Shown here piece by piece: positions 35,590 through 43,374 of a stretch of 64,000 bases of DNA (within the stretch, counting starts at the first letter, position 1; each line of letters starts with the position of its first letter). A program made the position numbers and the translations under genes. Source of the stretch: Actinocrispum wychmicini. GTDB lineage: Bacteria > Actinomycetota > Actinomycetes > Mycobacteriales > Pseudonocardiaceae. The stretch covers positions 124,001-188,000 of the forward strand of contig NZ_SLWS01000001.1 of the NCBI RefSeq assembly GCF_004345645.1, read 5' to 3'. The notes under the pieces were generated by a model. That model saw only the letters and a list, made by a program, of their open reading frames with translations. It had not been told where the DNA came from and did no database searches.

Positions 35590-35765
35590 CCCCACAGGAA
35601 GCCGAAGCCCTCGCCAACGCCCCCACCCTCGACCTGTCCGAATCCCCAGTCGACACCGGCCCGGACACACCCCCGACCAGCGCACCCCGCCGACCGCCAC
35701 CCGCGCCGCTGCTGCCCGGGGAAACCCAGACTCCCGACGGCGGGGTCGTACTCAGCGCGACCTAG
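35586..35765 (+). CDS. Small Pro-rich tail-region protein
   Basis: A 59-residue frame from GTG 35586 (GTGA overlap with the previous stop): MTPQEAEALANAPTLDLSES then a Pro/Thr-rich end. Length and coupling suggest a small tail-associated protein. It overlaps the 3' end of the reverse-strand gene by 14 bp. No known family. Confidence 0.45.
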   Translation: MTPQEAEALANAPTLDLSESPVDTGPDTPPTSAPRRPPPAPLLPGETQTPDGGVVLSAT

Positions 35766-36243
35766 TCGGTTGATCCGGCCGCCAATCCTCACAAGGAACC
35801 GGCGTACTCCCCGGCACCCCACACAGATGCGTCGGTCTCGGTGGCGGTTGATTCACCGGGGGTTCCTGGCTCGTGGACTCCGAACCTGACCGCCCGGCCG
35901 GCGGCTGACCACCGTTCCCACCCCCACCGCCGGCATCACCCGAACCACCACGCGCCACACCGGATGTCGCCGGTCGCCCGCCCGTGTCACCAGCAGGACC
36001 ACCGACACCCGCCGACGAACCGCCCAGGGTTGTCGCCGACGCCGGACCCGACGCTGCCGGCGTGATGCTCGGCGAGGTCGCCGTCGGGTCGACCTGCGGC
36101 AGGTCCACCACCTGACCCGCAGGGGTCGGCGAGGCCGGACCGCCGCCGGTCGTGAACGCGGCAACCGCCGTCACTGCCGCCGCGGCCACCACCAGCACCC
36201 CGCCCGCGAGCGCGTTGCGCGGCATTCGGTCCCAGAGTTTCAC
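35752..36243 (-). CDS. Reverse-strand membrane-anchored Gly/Pro-rich protein
   Basis: A 163-residue protein with a basic start (MKLWDRMPRNALAGG), one hydrophobic helix (about 13-30) and a long low-complexity Gly/Ser/Pro/Thr extracellular part ending in a short cysteine-containing domain (HLCGVPGSTPVPCEDW). The layout is that of a secreted or cell-wall-spanning anchor. It lies between tail and lysis genes in the opposite direction, a fourth reverse-strand insertion. Role unknown; surface alteration of the lysogen is possible. Confidence 0.6.
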   Translation of the reverse strand: MKLWDRMPRNALAGGVLVVAAAAVTAVAAFTTGGGPASPTPAGQVVDLPQVDPTATSPSITPAASGPASATTLGGSSAGVGGPAGDTGGRPATSGVARGGSGDAGGGGGNGGQPPAGRSGSESTSQEPPVNQPPPRPTHLCGVPGSTPVPCEDWRPDQPTRSR

Positions 36244-36340
36244 CCAATCCCCCTAACAGCACACACGGCGCACCACGGGACATATCGCCACACCCTGTCG
36301 ATGCGTAACAAGCCGCTGCCCACCCTCGTGGAGAAATCTC

Positions 36341-36682
36341 GTGGATATCGCGTTGATCTGCGCCGGCACCATCGCCGCCCTCGGCGCAATCACCGCTCTG
36401 ACAAAGGCGATCGCCCGCCTACTGCGCCTCCTGCGCAAGCTCGGCCACCTCGCCGACGACCTGTTCGGCGAACCCGCCCGCGACGGCGTGCCCGCCCGCC
36501 CCGGAGTCATGCATCGCTTGCACGACATCGAAACCAACGCGCGTGACATCGCCCACCGGCTCGACGCGATCGAGGCCGAACTACGCCCCAACTCCGGCGC
36601 CTCACTCCGCGACGCCGTCGACCGCGTCGAGCACCACCTCGACCCCACCCACCCGCAACACCCACCAGAGAGGAACACATGA
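36341..36682 (+). CDS. Small membrane protein of the lysis region
   Basis: A 113-residue GTG-start protein with an N-terminal helix (DIALICAGTIAALGAITALTKAIARLL) and a helical cytoplasmic part (MHRLHDIETNARDIAHRLDAIEAEL), similar to DUF2746-type phage proteins. Overlaps the next gene start by four bases. Holin, or a tail-associated membrane protein. Confidence 0.6.
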   Translation: MDIALICAGTIAALGAITALTKAIARLLRLLRKLGHLADDLFGEPARDGVPARPGVMHRLHDIETNARDIAHRLDAIEAELRPNSGASLRDAVDRVEHHLDPTHPQHPPERNT

Positions 36683-36825
36683 CCACACCCGACACCCCGA
36701 ACACCGACACGACCGCAGTGTTCGACGACACCACCACACCAGCCCCCACCGACGTGACCCCGTTCGCCGGCAGTGAGGACGACAACCCGGAAACCCACAT
36801 GAGCAACCAGGAAGTGACCGCATGA
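36679..36825 (+). CDS. Small acidic Thr-rich protein
   Basis: A 48-residue frame, ATG 36679 with AGAGAGG upstream, rich in Thr, Asp and Pro. Its stop overlaps the endolysin ATG (ATGA) and its start overlaps the upstream stop, so it is part of a coupled chain. Function unknown. Confidence 0.45.
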   Translation: MTTPDTPNTDTTAVFDDTTTPAPTDVTPFAGSEDDNPETHMSNQEVTA

Positions 36826-37493
36826 GCTACCGCCTTGCCCGATGTCTGGCCGTGTTCCGCGACGAGGTCAACAACCGATGGCCCGGCCGCGACAAGTCCT
36901 CCGACGGATGGATCGGCGACGCCGCCCACGCCACCCGACAGTCCGACCACAACCCCTGGGTCCACGACAACAACGGCGTGGGAGTCGTCCGCGCCTACGA
37001 CATCGACGCCGGCCCCGGAGACAACACCGACATCGGACTGTGGCTCGCCGATCACGTCCGCACGCTCGGCGCGTCTGGACATCCGGCACTGCGCAACGGG
37101 TCCTATGTCATCTCCGCCCGCCGGATCGCCTCTCCCTCCTCCGGGTGGCAGTGGCGCGCGTACACCGGATCGAACCCGCACATCAGCCACACCCACGTGT
37201 CAGTCTCGCTGGACCAAGCCGGCTACGACGCCACCCAGGGATGGGCCATCACCGGCGGCCCCGGCCCAGACCCGGGCGGACGGCCCACCATCCGGCGCGG
37301 CTCCATCGGCGACGCAGTGCGGGAACTTCAACGGATCCTGAACGCCTGGTACCCATCCCTGCCGCCCCTTGTGGTCGACGGCGACTTCGGACCGAAGACC
37401 GACGAACGCGTGCGCTACATGCAGCAACGCGCCGGGCTCGCCGTCGACGGCATCGTCGGACCCCAAACCTGGGGCCGGCTCCTCAGCGGATGA
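36822..37493 (+). CDS. Endolysin: M15-like peptidase plus peptidoglycan-binding domain
   Basis: A 223-residue lysin. The N-terminal domain has DAAHATRQSDHNPW, VVRAYDIDAG and HISHTHVSV, the His/Asp zinc-ligand pattern of an M15-like peptidase that cuts the peptide stem. A Gly/Pro linker leads to a PG_binding_1 domain (about 155-222: GSIGDAVRELQRILNAWYP, then VDGDFGPKTDERVRYMQQ and GIVGPQTWGRLL). No signal peptide, so release depends on the neighbouring membrane proteins. Confidence 0.9.
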   Translation: MSYRLARCLAVFRDEVNNRWPGRDKSSDGWIGDAAHATRQSDHNPWVHDNNGVGVVRAYDIDAGPGDNTDIGLWLADHVRTLGASGHPALRNGSYVISARRIASPSSGWQWRAYTGSNPHISHTHVSVSLDQAGYDATQGWAITGGPGPDPGGRPTIRRGSIGDAVRELQRILNAWYPSLPPLVVDGDFGPKTDERVRYMQQRAGLAVDGIVGPQTWGRLLSG

Positions 37494-37624
37494 CCCGCCA
37501 ACACCTGCTCCTCGCGGCGCTCGGCCTGGCCCTCGTCGCACTCGCCCGCCACGCCTGGCAACGACTCGGCGACATCGAGGCCGAACTCAACGCAGCCGAG
37601 CAGGAACTCGCCGAACGGGACTAG
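37490..37624 (+). CDS. Single-helix small membrane protein after the endolysin
   Basis: A 44-residue protein, ATG overlapping the endolysin stop. One hydrophobic helix (HLLLAALGLALVALARHAW) then a charged helix (GDIEAELNAAEQELAERD). Small size and position suit a holin accessory or spanin-like component. Confidence 0.5.
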   Translation: MTRQHLLLAALGLALVALARHAWQRLGDIEAELNAAEQELAERD

Positions 37625-37696
37625 AACATTCGTTCGACTGTCCCCAAGTTGTCCCCACCCTGTGGACAACGACCCCGACCTATGGAGAAGTGATCA

Positions 37697-37960
37697 ATGT
37701 CTGACCAACTCGTCGGTTGGCTGCGGACCGTCGTCCCGGCCACCTGGTCTGCGTTCGTGACCTGGCTCGCGACCCTCGCGGTTCCGAACACCATCACCGG
37801 TCCGCTTGGCCAGGCCGGCGAACTCGTCGTCGCGCCGATCGTGATCGCCATCGTGTATCCACTCCTTCGAGCGGTCGAGGCACACCTGCCCGACTGGCTC
37901 ACCCGGGTCCTGCTCGGCTCGTGCAAGGTCCCGACCTACCGCAAACCCGACACCCCGTAA
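37697..37960 (+). CDS. Probable holin
   Basis: An 87-residue protein with two hydrophobic stretches (about 8-30 and 42-62) and a short charged C-terminus, the size and topology of class II holins. It is the last gene of the late operon before a strong terminator; 72 bp upstream separate it from the lysis genes. Confidence 0.6.
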   Translation: MSDQLVGWLRTVVPATWSAFVTWLATLAVPNTITGPLGQAGELVVAPIVIAIVYPLLRAVEAHLPDWLTRVLLGSCKVPTYRKPDTP

Positions 37961-37969
37961 GACGACGTC

Positions 37970-38000
37970 GCCCCCGCACCTCACCAAGGGGTGCGGGGGC
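37970..38000. terminator. Terminator at the end of the late operon
   Basis: Perfect 11-bp GC-rich stem (37970-37980 with 37990-38000), 9-nt loop. It lies between the convergent late genes (+) and the accessory (-) operon and can serve both. Confidence 0.75.
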
Positions 38001-38018
38001 CGCTCGTCGCGTTCGGAG

Positions 38019-38843
38019 CTAGAGCAGGTCACGCGCGTGCGCCGCGAGCGGCTCAGCCAGGTCGGGGTAGTCGCCGCGATCGGTCCGGCGCAGTAGTCGC
38101 GCGACGACGTACAGCTGCGCCAAGCGTCCCGCGCTCGTGTCGAGGATGTCGGCAAACGTGGTGCGCACCCGCTCGGCAATGTCGGGTACCAGCAAGCTGT
38201 AGCACAGCAAGGTCGCCGCATCGGTTCCCGCCGGGCCGGTCCCCCACAATTCCCAATCGAGCAGTCCGAACCGGTGCCCGAACAGGTTCGCCCAATGCAC
38301 GTCGCCGTGCACGGTCTCCCACTCCGTCACAGTCGGGTCGACCGAGTCGCCGAATCGCTGCCCGACGCGGTCGGCCAACTTCTCCTGGTCGGTATTCACC
38401 CGTCGGGTCGGTGTTGCCGCAACGGTCGTTATCGTTCGGCGCAGCTCAGTCCACCACTCGGCAGGCAGGTCAACGACGGTGCGCAACGCGTCAGTCGGCG
38501 AGCAGGGATGGCCTGGAACACGGGTCATGACCTCGGCGCGTTGCTGGCGCCATTCTTCCCACTCGTACACGTCGAGAACTCGGGGTTTGGCTATGTCGGT
38601 GAAGATGTTCGCGTCGAGGTTCCCAGTCCAGAAGTCTCCGCCTATCCACTTTCGGTCCTCGGACACGACTCGTAACCAGTATTGATCGCCGTCCTTGCTG
38701 ACCGGTGCGCTGATGGAACGGCCGATCCATCCGTGCAGTGGCTCGCCGGTGACTGTCAGTCTAAAATGTTCCGCGGCACGATGGAGATTCGCGTGCATCC
38801 ATTCCGCGAACCGGGCGTCGGCCTCGCTCGTGTCAGTCATCAC
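38019..38843 (-). CDS. APH-fold phosphotransferase, last gene of the cargo operon
   Basis: A 274-residue kinase of the aminoglycoside-phosphotransferase/choline-kinase superfamily. The catalytic loop VHGDVHWANLF (H-G-D-x-H-x-x-N, Asp about 188) and the metal motif LLDWELWGTGPAG are intact; the N-terminal lobe is short and lacks a clear nucleotide P-loop, as is common. The start is three bases after the ATPase stop. The natural substrate is unknown; drug resistance is possible, but context suggests a partner of the radical SAM/ATPase pair. Confidence 0.8.
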   Translation of the reverse strand: MMTDTSEADARFAEWMHANLHRAAEHFRLTVTGEPLHGWIGRSISAPVSKDGDQYWLRVVSEDRKWIGGDFWTGNLDANIFTDIAKPRVLDVYEWEEWRQQRAEVMTRVPGHPCSPTDALRTVVDLPAEWWTELRRTITTVAATPTRRVNTDQEKLADRVGQRFGDSVDPTVTEWETVHGDVHWANLFGHRFGLLDWELWGTGPAGTDAATLLCYSLLVPDIAERVRTTFADILDTSAGRLAQLYVVARLLRRTDRGDYPDLAEPLAAHARDLL

Positions 38844-38846
38844 CGG

Positions 38847-39599
38847 TCACCCTTGTGTAACGTATCGCAAATAAGCAGTAGGGTTGTTCATATAGCGGCG
38901 CCAGTGGTCCACGAGGGCGAGATCTTCCCATGTGGTACGGCGAAAACCGTGGTCACCGACTTCGATGATGTCAGCGCCAGGCGTAGCGGCCAGGATCGGC
39001 GAATGGGTCGCGCAGATCACTTGCGCTCCGGACTCGCCGAGTCGGTACATGAGATCAACCAGCCGTAGGCACGACTGGAAAGACAGGGCCGCTTCGGGCT
39101 CATCCATGACATAGAAACCAGGCTCTCTGAACATCGCCTCGAAGACCGCGAGGAACCCCTCGCCGTGGCTCATCTCGCTGGTATTCTCGTCCCAATAGCC
39201 GGCCATACTGCTCACAGTTTCCATGAAACCAAAGGCGGTCTCCGCACGGAGGAAGTAGCCTTTGCGTTTGTGGCGTGATCCTCCGCGCTGACGGGCTCCT
39301 GCTGATGTGGACTCCAGACGGAGAATTTCACCAAGCGGCGTCTTAGGGCGGTCGTTGCCGTACTTCCGCCCCGCTCGCCCGCCGCGCGCATCCAAACCCC
39401 AAGCCTCGGCAAACGCCTCGACAAGGGTCGACTTGCCCGAGCCGTTCTCTCCGACCAGCATCGTCACCGGTCGCTCGAACGTCATGTCTTCCTCGACTAG
39501 TTGAGCGACACAAGGCACGCTCAGCGGCCACGGTCGATCCTCTGGCGGGTCGTCCGGCAACAGCTCCTCAGGAATGCGCGCGCGACGGACAAGCATCAA
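38847..39599 (-). CDS. AAA/ABC-type ATPase of the cargo operon
   Basis: A 250-residue soluble ATPase: Walker A GENGSGKST (50-58), signature-like SEMSHGEGF, Walker B FYVMDEPEAAL and the H-loop ICATHSP. This is the compact AAA_21 ATPase core found in OLD- and RecF-like proteins and in several defence systems, but no Toprim or nuclease domain is attached. Ten bases separate it from the radical SAM stop, and three from the kinase start. Acts probably in the cytoplasm; target unknown. Confidence 0.85.
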   Translation of the reverse strand: MMLVRRARIPEELLPDDPPEDRPWPLSVPCVAQLVEEDMTFERPVTMLVGENGSGKSTLVEAFAEAWGLDARGGRAGRKYGNDRPKTPLGEILRLESTSAGARQRGGSRHKRKGYFLRAETAFGFMETVSSMAGYWDENTSEMSHGEGFLAVFEAMFREPGFYVMDEPEAALSFQSCLRLVDLMYRLGESGAQVICATHSPILAATPGADIIEVGDHGFRRTTWEDLALVDHWRRYMNNPTAYLRYVTQG

Positions 39600-39609
39600 A
39601 CGACCTCAA

Positions 39610-40542
39610 TCAGTACTCGGTGGGTACGCACGCGCCGACGGGTGTGCAGTTATTCATAGGTTCGCATGCCGGACCACAGGACGGGCCGCACTGCGGATCA
39701 CACATCCTAGGCACGCATACGGCGCCTTCCGGCAGGCGCGGACCGAACTGCGCGGCAAGCCTCATCGATGTCTCAGCCATCGGCGGCCCGGTCAGGATGT
39801 CGGTGAGTGAGTCGTGCCGGACATTGCCGACCGGTAGCCATCGCGAGAAGACGCACGGCCACACCGAACCATCAGACGCAACCGCGACCTTGCCTCGGCC
39901 ACAGTGCCCGCACAGTTGGGACAGGTCCGGCGACGAGGTCCGCACGCCGCGCCCGACCTGTCGCAAACGGTCGACACGTACCTCGCCTGTGACCCCGAGC
40001 GCGGCAAGCTCGGCACGTGCCCCCTCGACGCGTTGCCCGTCCGACATGTCGATTAGGCCGACGCGCAGCGGGATCGAGCGGCGCACTGCCTCGGCAATGT
40101 TCGCCTTGGTCCGCGTGTAGCTGCCGCGGCCCTTGGTGATGGACTCGTGCTGGTCGGCCCCGTCGGCGTAGTAGCTCGTAGCAAGCTGCACGCCCGGCTG
40201 CGCGAACACGTCCCAGAGTTGCGGCGACACGTGCACAAGGTTACTGAACACCTCGACTTGCAGCCTGCGGCCAAGAGCGTGCCCGACCAGGTCAGGCAAG
40301 CCACGGTGCAGCGTTGGCTCGCCGCCGATGAACTGCACCATGCTGGTTCCCAAGCCGGCAGCCTGATCAATCACGCTTGACCAGTCCTCCAACGTCATCA
40401 CACCGTCTGTGCCAGACGCCCCAGAGTCCGCATAGCAGTGTTCGCATGCCAATTGACATTTCCCGGTAATCTCCAACCACACGAACGACAAATCTCGCAC
40501 GCGTCGCCTCCTAAATTCGCCGACCGACATGGAATCAAACAT
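39610..40542 (-). CDS. Radical SAM enzyme with SPASM-like domain and seven-fold C-x-P tail
   Basis: A 310-residue radical SAM protein. The cluster motif is C29-x3-C33-x2-C36 (KCQLACEHCYAD), followed by VQFIGGEPTLHRG. A SPASM-like segment has Cys211, Cys214 and Cys230 (LCGHCGRGKVAVASDGSVWPC). The final 35 residues carry Cys 276, 281, 285, 289, 293, 299 and 305, each followed by x-Pro. Such enzymes modify peptides; the tail could bind another metal cluster or itself be a substrate. First enzyme of a tight (-) operon with ATPase and kinase; no precursor peptide is obvious. Confidence 0.85.
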   Translation of the reverse strand: MFDSMSVGEFRRRRVRDLSFVWLEITGKCQLACEHCYADSGASGTDGVMTLEDWSSVIDQAAGLGTSMVQFIGGEPTLHRGLPDLVGHALGRRLQVEVFSNLVHVSPQLWDVFAQPGVQLATSYYADGADQHESITKGRGSYTRTKANIAEAVRRSIPLRVGLIDMSDGQRVEGARAELAALGVTGEVRVDRLRQVGRGVRTSSPDLSQLCGHCGRGKVAVASDGSVWPCVFSRWLPVGNVRHDSLTDILTGPPMAETSMRLAAQFGPRLPEGAVCVPRMCDPQCGPSCGPACEPMNNCTPVGACVPTEY

Positions 40543-40599
40543 GGCAGAGGATCATGTGGGCCGCACACCGCTGAACGCGCGAACGCGCCAGCAACCCAA

Positions 40600-41130
40600 T
40601 CACATGGCGTTCTCGTACGTGTTCGTAGTACGACGAAACGACATAGCCTCAAACTGATCACATAACCTGTCGATGCCCCTCGAACGGTTAATACCTCCCT
40701 CTTCTTCTTGAGTTTCAAACCATCCAATTCGCCCGAAGTCAGCCGTTGTCGCCTCACCCAGCAAGAAAGGTTCAACTGCACGAGCTTGAACGTACGGACG
40801 AACGATGGGCTGCTCGTCGTCATCGCTCCATGCATTACTAATTTGACGAGTATCGTAGCCACTCACAAGTCTTGGCCCCATTATCAGACCCGGCATCGAG
40901 GCAGTCGCCTCACCAACATCCAGAAGATTGCTCGCGATAAATCCGCGCGAATGTCGACCGGCAAACTCCGCGAGAGCGTCCTGATGCGACATCCGCCGCC
41001 CAGTTCGGGTATCCATCAGGACGCACACGCCAATCACCAGAAGCGCGATAACCCCGACCGATATCAGTAACACCGTACCGGCGACGCTTTCGACATCCCG
41101 CACTGCCTCGGCAAAACCAAGGGTTCGCAT
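40600..41130 (-). CDS. Membrane protein of the cargo operon
   Basis: A 176-residue protein with an N-terminal helix (SVAGTVLLISVGVIALLVIGVCVLMD, about 15-40) and a soluble part of unknown fold (DALAEFAGRHSRGFIASNLLDV...IGWFETQEEEGG). GC is below prophage average. It reads towards the radical SAM gene, 57 bp away, without a visible terminator, so it may be co-transcribed. Confidence 0.6.
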   Translation of the reverse strand: MRTLGFAEAVRDVESVAGTVLLISVGVIALLVIGVCVLMDTRTGRRMSHQDALAEFAGRHSRGFIASNLLDVGEATASMPGLIMGPRLVSGYDTRQISNAWSDDDEQPIVRPYVQARAVEPFLLGEATTADFGRIGWFETQEEEGGINRSRGIDRLCDQFEAMSFRRTTNTYENAM

Positions 41131-41183
41131 CTACCTCCACATCCTCTCAAGAACGTCCCCCTCCAGTGATATGGCCGTGCGAA

Positions 41184-41378
41184 TCACCAAGTATCCGTCT
41201 CGACTATTGAGTCGTGCCTGACCGCTTCTACCTGTGCAGACAGCTGAAGGAGTCCCTCAGTTCGCAACGACATGACCACCTGCTCCCGCCGGAATGCAGC
41301 GGCAGCAATGGAATTACAAACCCGCACTTCCAAATCACTGCCGCGAAATGCACGCAGTATGGTTCCTTGCGCCCGCAC
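41184..41378 (-). CDS. Possible small protein or remnant in low-GC DNA
   Basis: A 64-residue GTG-start frame; its second half (SDLEVRVCNSIAAAAFRREQ...LLQLSAQVEAVRHDSIVE) looks protein-like. A second frame starting at GTG 41473 and sharing its DNA (with CPKCGRKEPYC) looks partly real too, so this may be one gene broken by a frameshift. Low confidence. Confidence 0.3.
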   Translation of the reverse strand: MRAQGTILRAFRGSDLEVRVCNSIAAAAFRREQVVMSLRTEGLLQLSAQVEAVRHDSIVETDTW

Positions 41379-41488
41379 TTAGGGCACGGATAAGGCGGCC
41401 TCCTCACTGTATTCAGGCAGATGCCGACAAGCTCACGATCTACGGGATCTACTGCACGCACAAAACCGTCCACATATTCTCAGCGCTT

Positions 41489-41710
41489 TTACACCAGCTT
41501 TTCGATTTCCAACCCAATCAAAGAGTCGGCCAACCTCATAGACGTACATACTCCTTGCAACAAAGCAATCGGAGCGTCCTGTTGCCGGAGTCGATCTATC
41601 GCAATGGGAAGTAATGTGCCACACAATCGTTCAAGAGTGTCCGCAAGGTCGCTTCTATGCGCATCACTTCGAAGGCAATGTGCCGATCGCAGATCCGACG
41701 TGTCACTCAC
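41489..41710 (-). CDS. Small helical protein, coupled to the first cargo gene
   Basis: A 73-residue protein from GTG 41710, whose first bases overlap the stop of the upstream membrane-protein gene (GTGA). The body is helical (LADTLERLCGTLLPIAIDRL, then APIALLQGVCTSMRLADSLIGLEIEKL). A longer frame exists upstream but runs antiparallel through the first gene. The coupling is the main evidence that it is real. No family recognised. Confidence 0.55.
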   Translation of the reverse strand: MSDTSDLRSAHCLRSDAHRSDLADTLERLCGTLLPIAIDRLRQQDAPIALLQGVCTSMRLADSLIGLEIEKLV

Positions 41711-41988
41711 GGCGTGACTTCGTGGGACGTGGCGAGCACGGGCGTCTCGGGGGGTGGACAACCCGCACCCGCCACGAACTTGTGTGGACCGTCAGCACGC
41801 ACGAGAGCGCGCCGCCGGGAATGGTCACGCTCGCGGGCGGACGCTTGAAGGTCAGCGACCTCGGCCACGATGGCAGCGAACCGGGCACGATGCCGGCGGA
41901 CGTGACGCACGTACCCGACGATCGCGGACATAAGCGCGTACAACGCTATGGCGCCCAACGGGGCGAACATCATCGTCTCTGTAGCCAT
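41707..41988 (-). CDS. Small membrane protein, first cargo gene
   Basis: A 93-residue protein with one transmembrane helix (MFAPLGAIALYALMSAIVGYV) followed by a basic, helical stalk (RHVRRHRARFAAIVAEVADLQASARERD). ATG 41988 has an excellent GGAGGTGAC ribosome-binding site, which is buried in a perfect hairpin. It leads the (-) cargo run and is divergent from the HTH regulator. Confidence 0.65.
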   Translation of the reverse strand: MATETMMFAPLGAIALYALMSAIVGYVRHVRRHRARFAAIVAEVADLQASARERDHSRRRALVRADGPHKFVAGAGCPPPETPVLATSHEVTP

Positions 41989-41991
41989 GTT

Positions 41992-42016
41992 GTCACCTCC
42001 GGTAGCGAGAGGTGAC
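41992..42016 (-). promoter_or_regulatory. Hairpin sequestering the ribosome-binding site of the cargo operon
   Basis: GTCACCTC - 9 nt - GAGGTGAC; on the minus strand the 3' arm is the Shine-Dalgarno sequence itself, ending three bases before the ATG at 41988. In RNA the anti-SD arm would pair with all of GGAGGTGA's core. As DNA it is also a 25-bp operator-like palindrome. Confidence 0.6.
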
Positions 42017-42125
42017 GCTACGTGCGATACCGGGGCTGAAAGAACAAATCAAGGACAAAACCGCCGTTCACCCCAGCGCGGTACCGTGGAAGCGCCCAAC
42101 TACCGGCCATGAGGCAGGTTTGACG

Positions 42126-43340
42126 ATGCCCGCTGAGGACCAACAACCGGACGGCATCGGCCGCCGGGTGAAGGCTGCCCGCCAACTTGCCGGCTGGACG
42201 CAAGACAAGCTCGCACGCGAGGCACACGTCAGCTTGAGCCTGGTCAAGCAGGTAGAACAGGGCAGGGTGCCCGCCTCACCGGCGTTTACGGACGCCGTCG
42301 CCGTCGCCCTCAAGTCCAGTTCGACGAAGTTGAAAGGCCAGCCGTACGAGGATGACAGCCGGCCGAGCCACCGGGTGCATTCAGGTATTGCAGCCCTGCG
42401 TCGCGAGGTCGCGTCCTACCGTCTGCCACCGGAGGACACACCTCCGCGTTCCCTCGCGCGGCTGACCGCAGCGGTTGCCGACGTGTCGCGACTACGCCAC
42501 CGAGCGAAGCTCGACAAGCTCGGCGATGAACTGCCTACGCTGCTCGCAGAACTGCGAGCAGCCACTCATCACACCAAAAGCCCCGACCGCGAACGCTTGT
42601 TCGGCTTGCTCGCCGAGGCGTATGCCGCGGCTGGTCAAGTTGCGTACAAGCTCGGCTACGCGGACTTGTCCGCGCTCACGACCGAACGCGTCGAGTGGGC
42701 TGCCCGCCAATCCGGCGACCCGCTCGCGGGAGCTGCTGCCGACTTCTACATCGCCGGCGAGCTAATCGTCAACGCTGAGTGGCGAGGCGCGTTGAACTAC
42801 CTCGAACAGGCGCGCCACCAGATCGAGGATGAACTGCGTACCGTGGACAACGAGGCCGCCCTCGCGATGCACGGAGTACTCCATCTGAAATCTGGCCTTG
42901 CTGCTGCTAGGGCTGGAGATGCCGACGCTGCCGACGCGCACCTCGCCGAGGCACGGGACGCAGCCCAATGGGTGACGCCCGGTAGTGATCACTATCGTCT
43001 CGCGTTCGACATTGACTCCGTCAACATCTGGTCAGTTGGCTTGGCCGTCGAGCGCCAGGACGGCACCGAGGCCGTCAAGCGAGCCCAAGGGCTACGGTTC
43101 AATCGAACCGCGCCACGCGAACGGGTCGGACATCACTGGATCGACCTCGCGCGCGCCTATCAGCTTCATGGAGACCGCGACCGAGCCTTGGCCACGCTGC
43201 TACGGGCGAAGAGGACAGCACCTCAGCAGATGCGTTACCACCCGCAAGTGCGGGAAACGCTGGTCACGTTGGCTGAACACGACCGCCGACGCTCCGACAC
43301 GCTAGCCGGGTTGGCAAGTTGGGCAGGCATTCGACTCTGA
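42126..43340 (+). CDS. XRE regulator with a long helical (TPR-like) domain
   Basis: A 404-residue regulator: N-terminal XRE helix-turn-helix (IGRRVKAARQLAGWTQDKLAREAHVSLSLVKQVEQG, about 11-46), then about 300 residues of paired helices (ERLFGLLAEAYAAAGQVAYKLG...DHYRLAFDIDSVNIWSVGLAVERQ...LARAYQLHGDRDRALATLLRAK) like the TPR-type sensors of many actinobacterial regulators. ATG 42126 is chosen; the frame is open to 42012. It is divergent from the cargo run, 137 bp away, and is its most likely regulator, perhaps sensing a peptide. Confidence 0.8.
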   Translation: MPAEDQQPDGIGRRVKAARQLAGWTQDKLAREAHVSLSLVKQVEQGRVPASPAFTDAVAVALKSSSTKLKGQPYEDDSRPSHRVHSGIAALRREVASYRLPPEDTPPRSLARLTAAVADVSRLRHRAKLDKLGDELPTLLAELRAATHHTKSPDRERLFGLLAEAYAAAGQVAYKLGYADLSALTTERVEWAARQSGDPLAGAAADFYIAGELIVNAEWRGALNYLEQARHQIEDELRTVDNEAALAMHGVLHLKSGLAAARAGDADAADAHLAEARDAAQWVTPGSDHYRLAFDIDSVNIWSVGLAVERQDGTEAVKRAQGLRFNRTAPRERVGHHWIDLARAYQLHGDRDRALATLLRAKRTAPQQMRYHPQVRETLVTLAEHDRRRSDTLAGLASWAGIRL

Positions 43341-43374
43341 TTCCACGGTCGGCCAGATCACATGAATGGGCCGA

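Noticed and set aside
38019..38843. Annotation as an aminoglycoside resistance gene
   Set aside because: Only the general APH fold and catalytic loop are visible; no subfamily signature, and the operon context argues for another substrate.
41614..42015. (+) frame of 133 codons opposite the first cargo genes
   Set aside because: The translation is His/Arg-rich and motif-free, while the (-) strand has a membrane helix, a perfect ribosome-binding site and coupled stop/start codons.
42012..42125. Longer N-terminus of the XRE regulator from 42012
   Set aside because: The extra residues do not resemble the family and would run into the hairpin region; ATG 42126 gives a standard HTH start.
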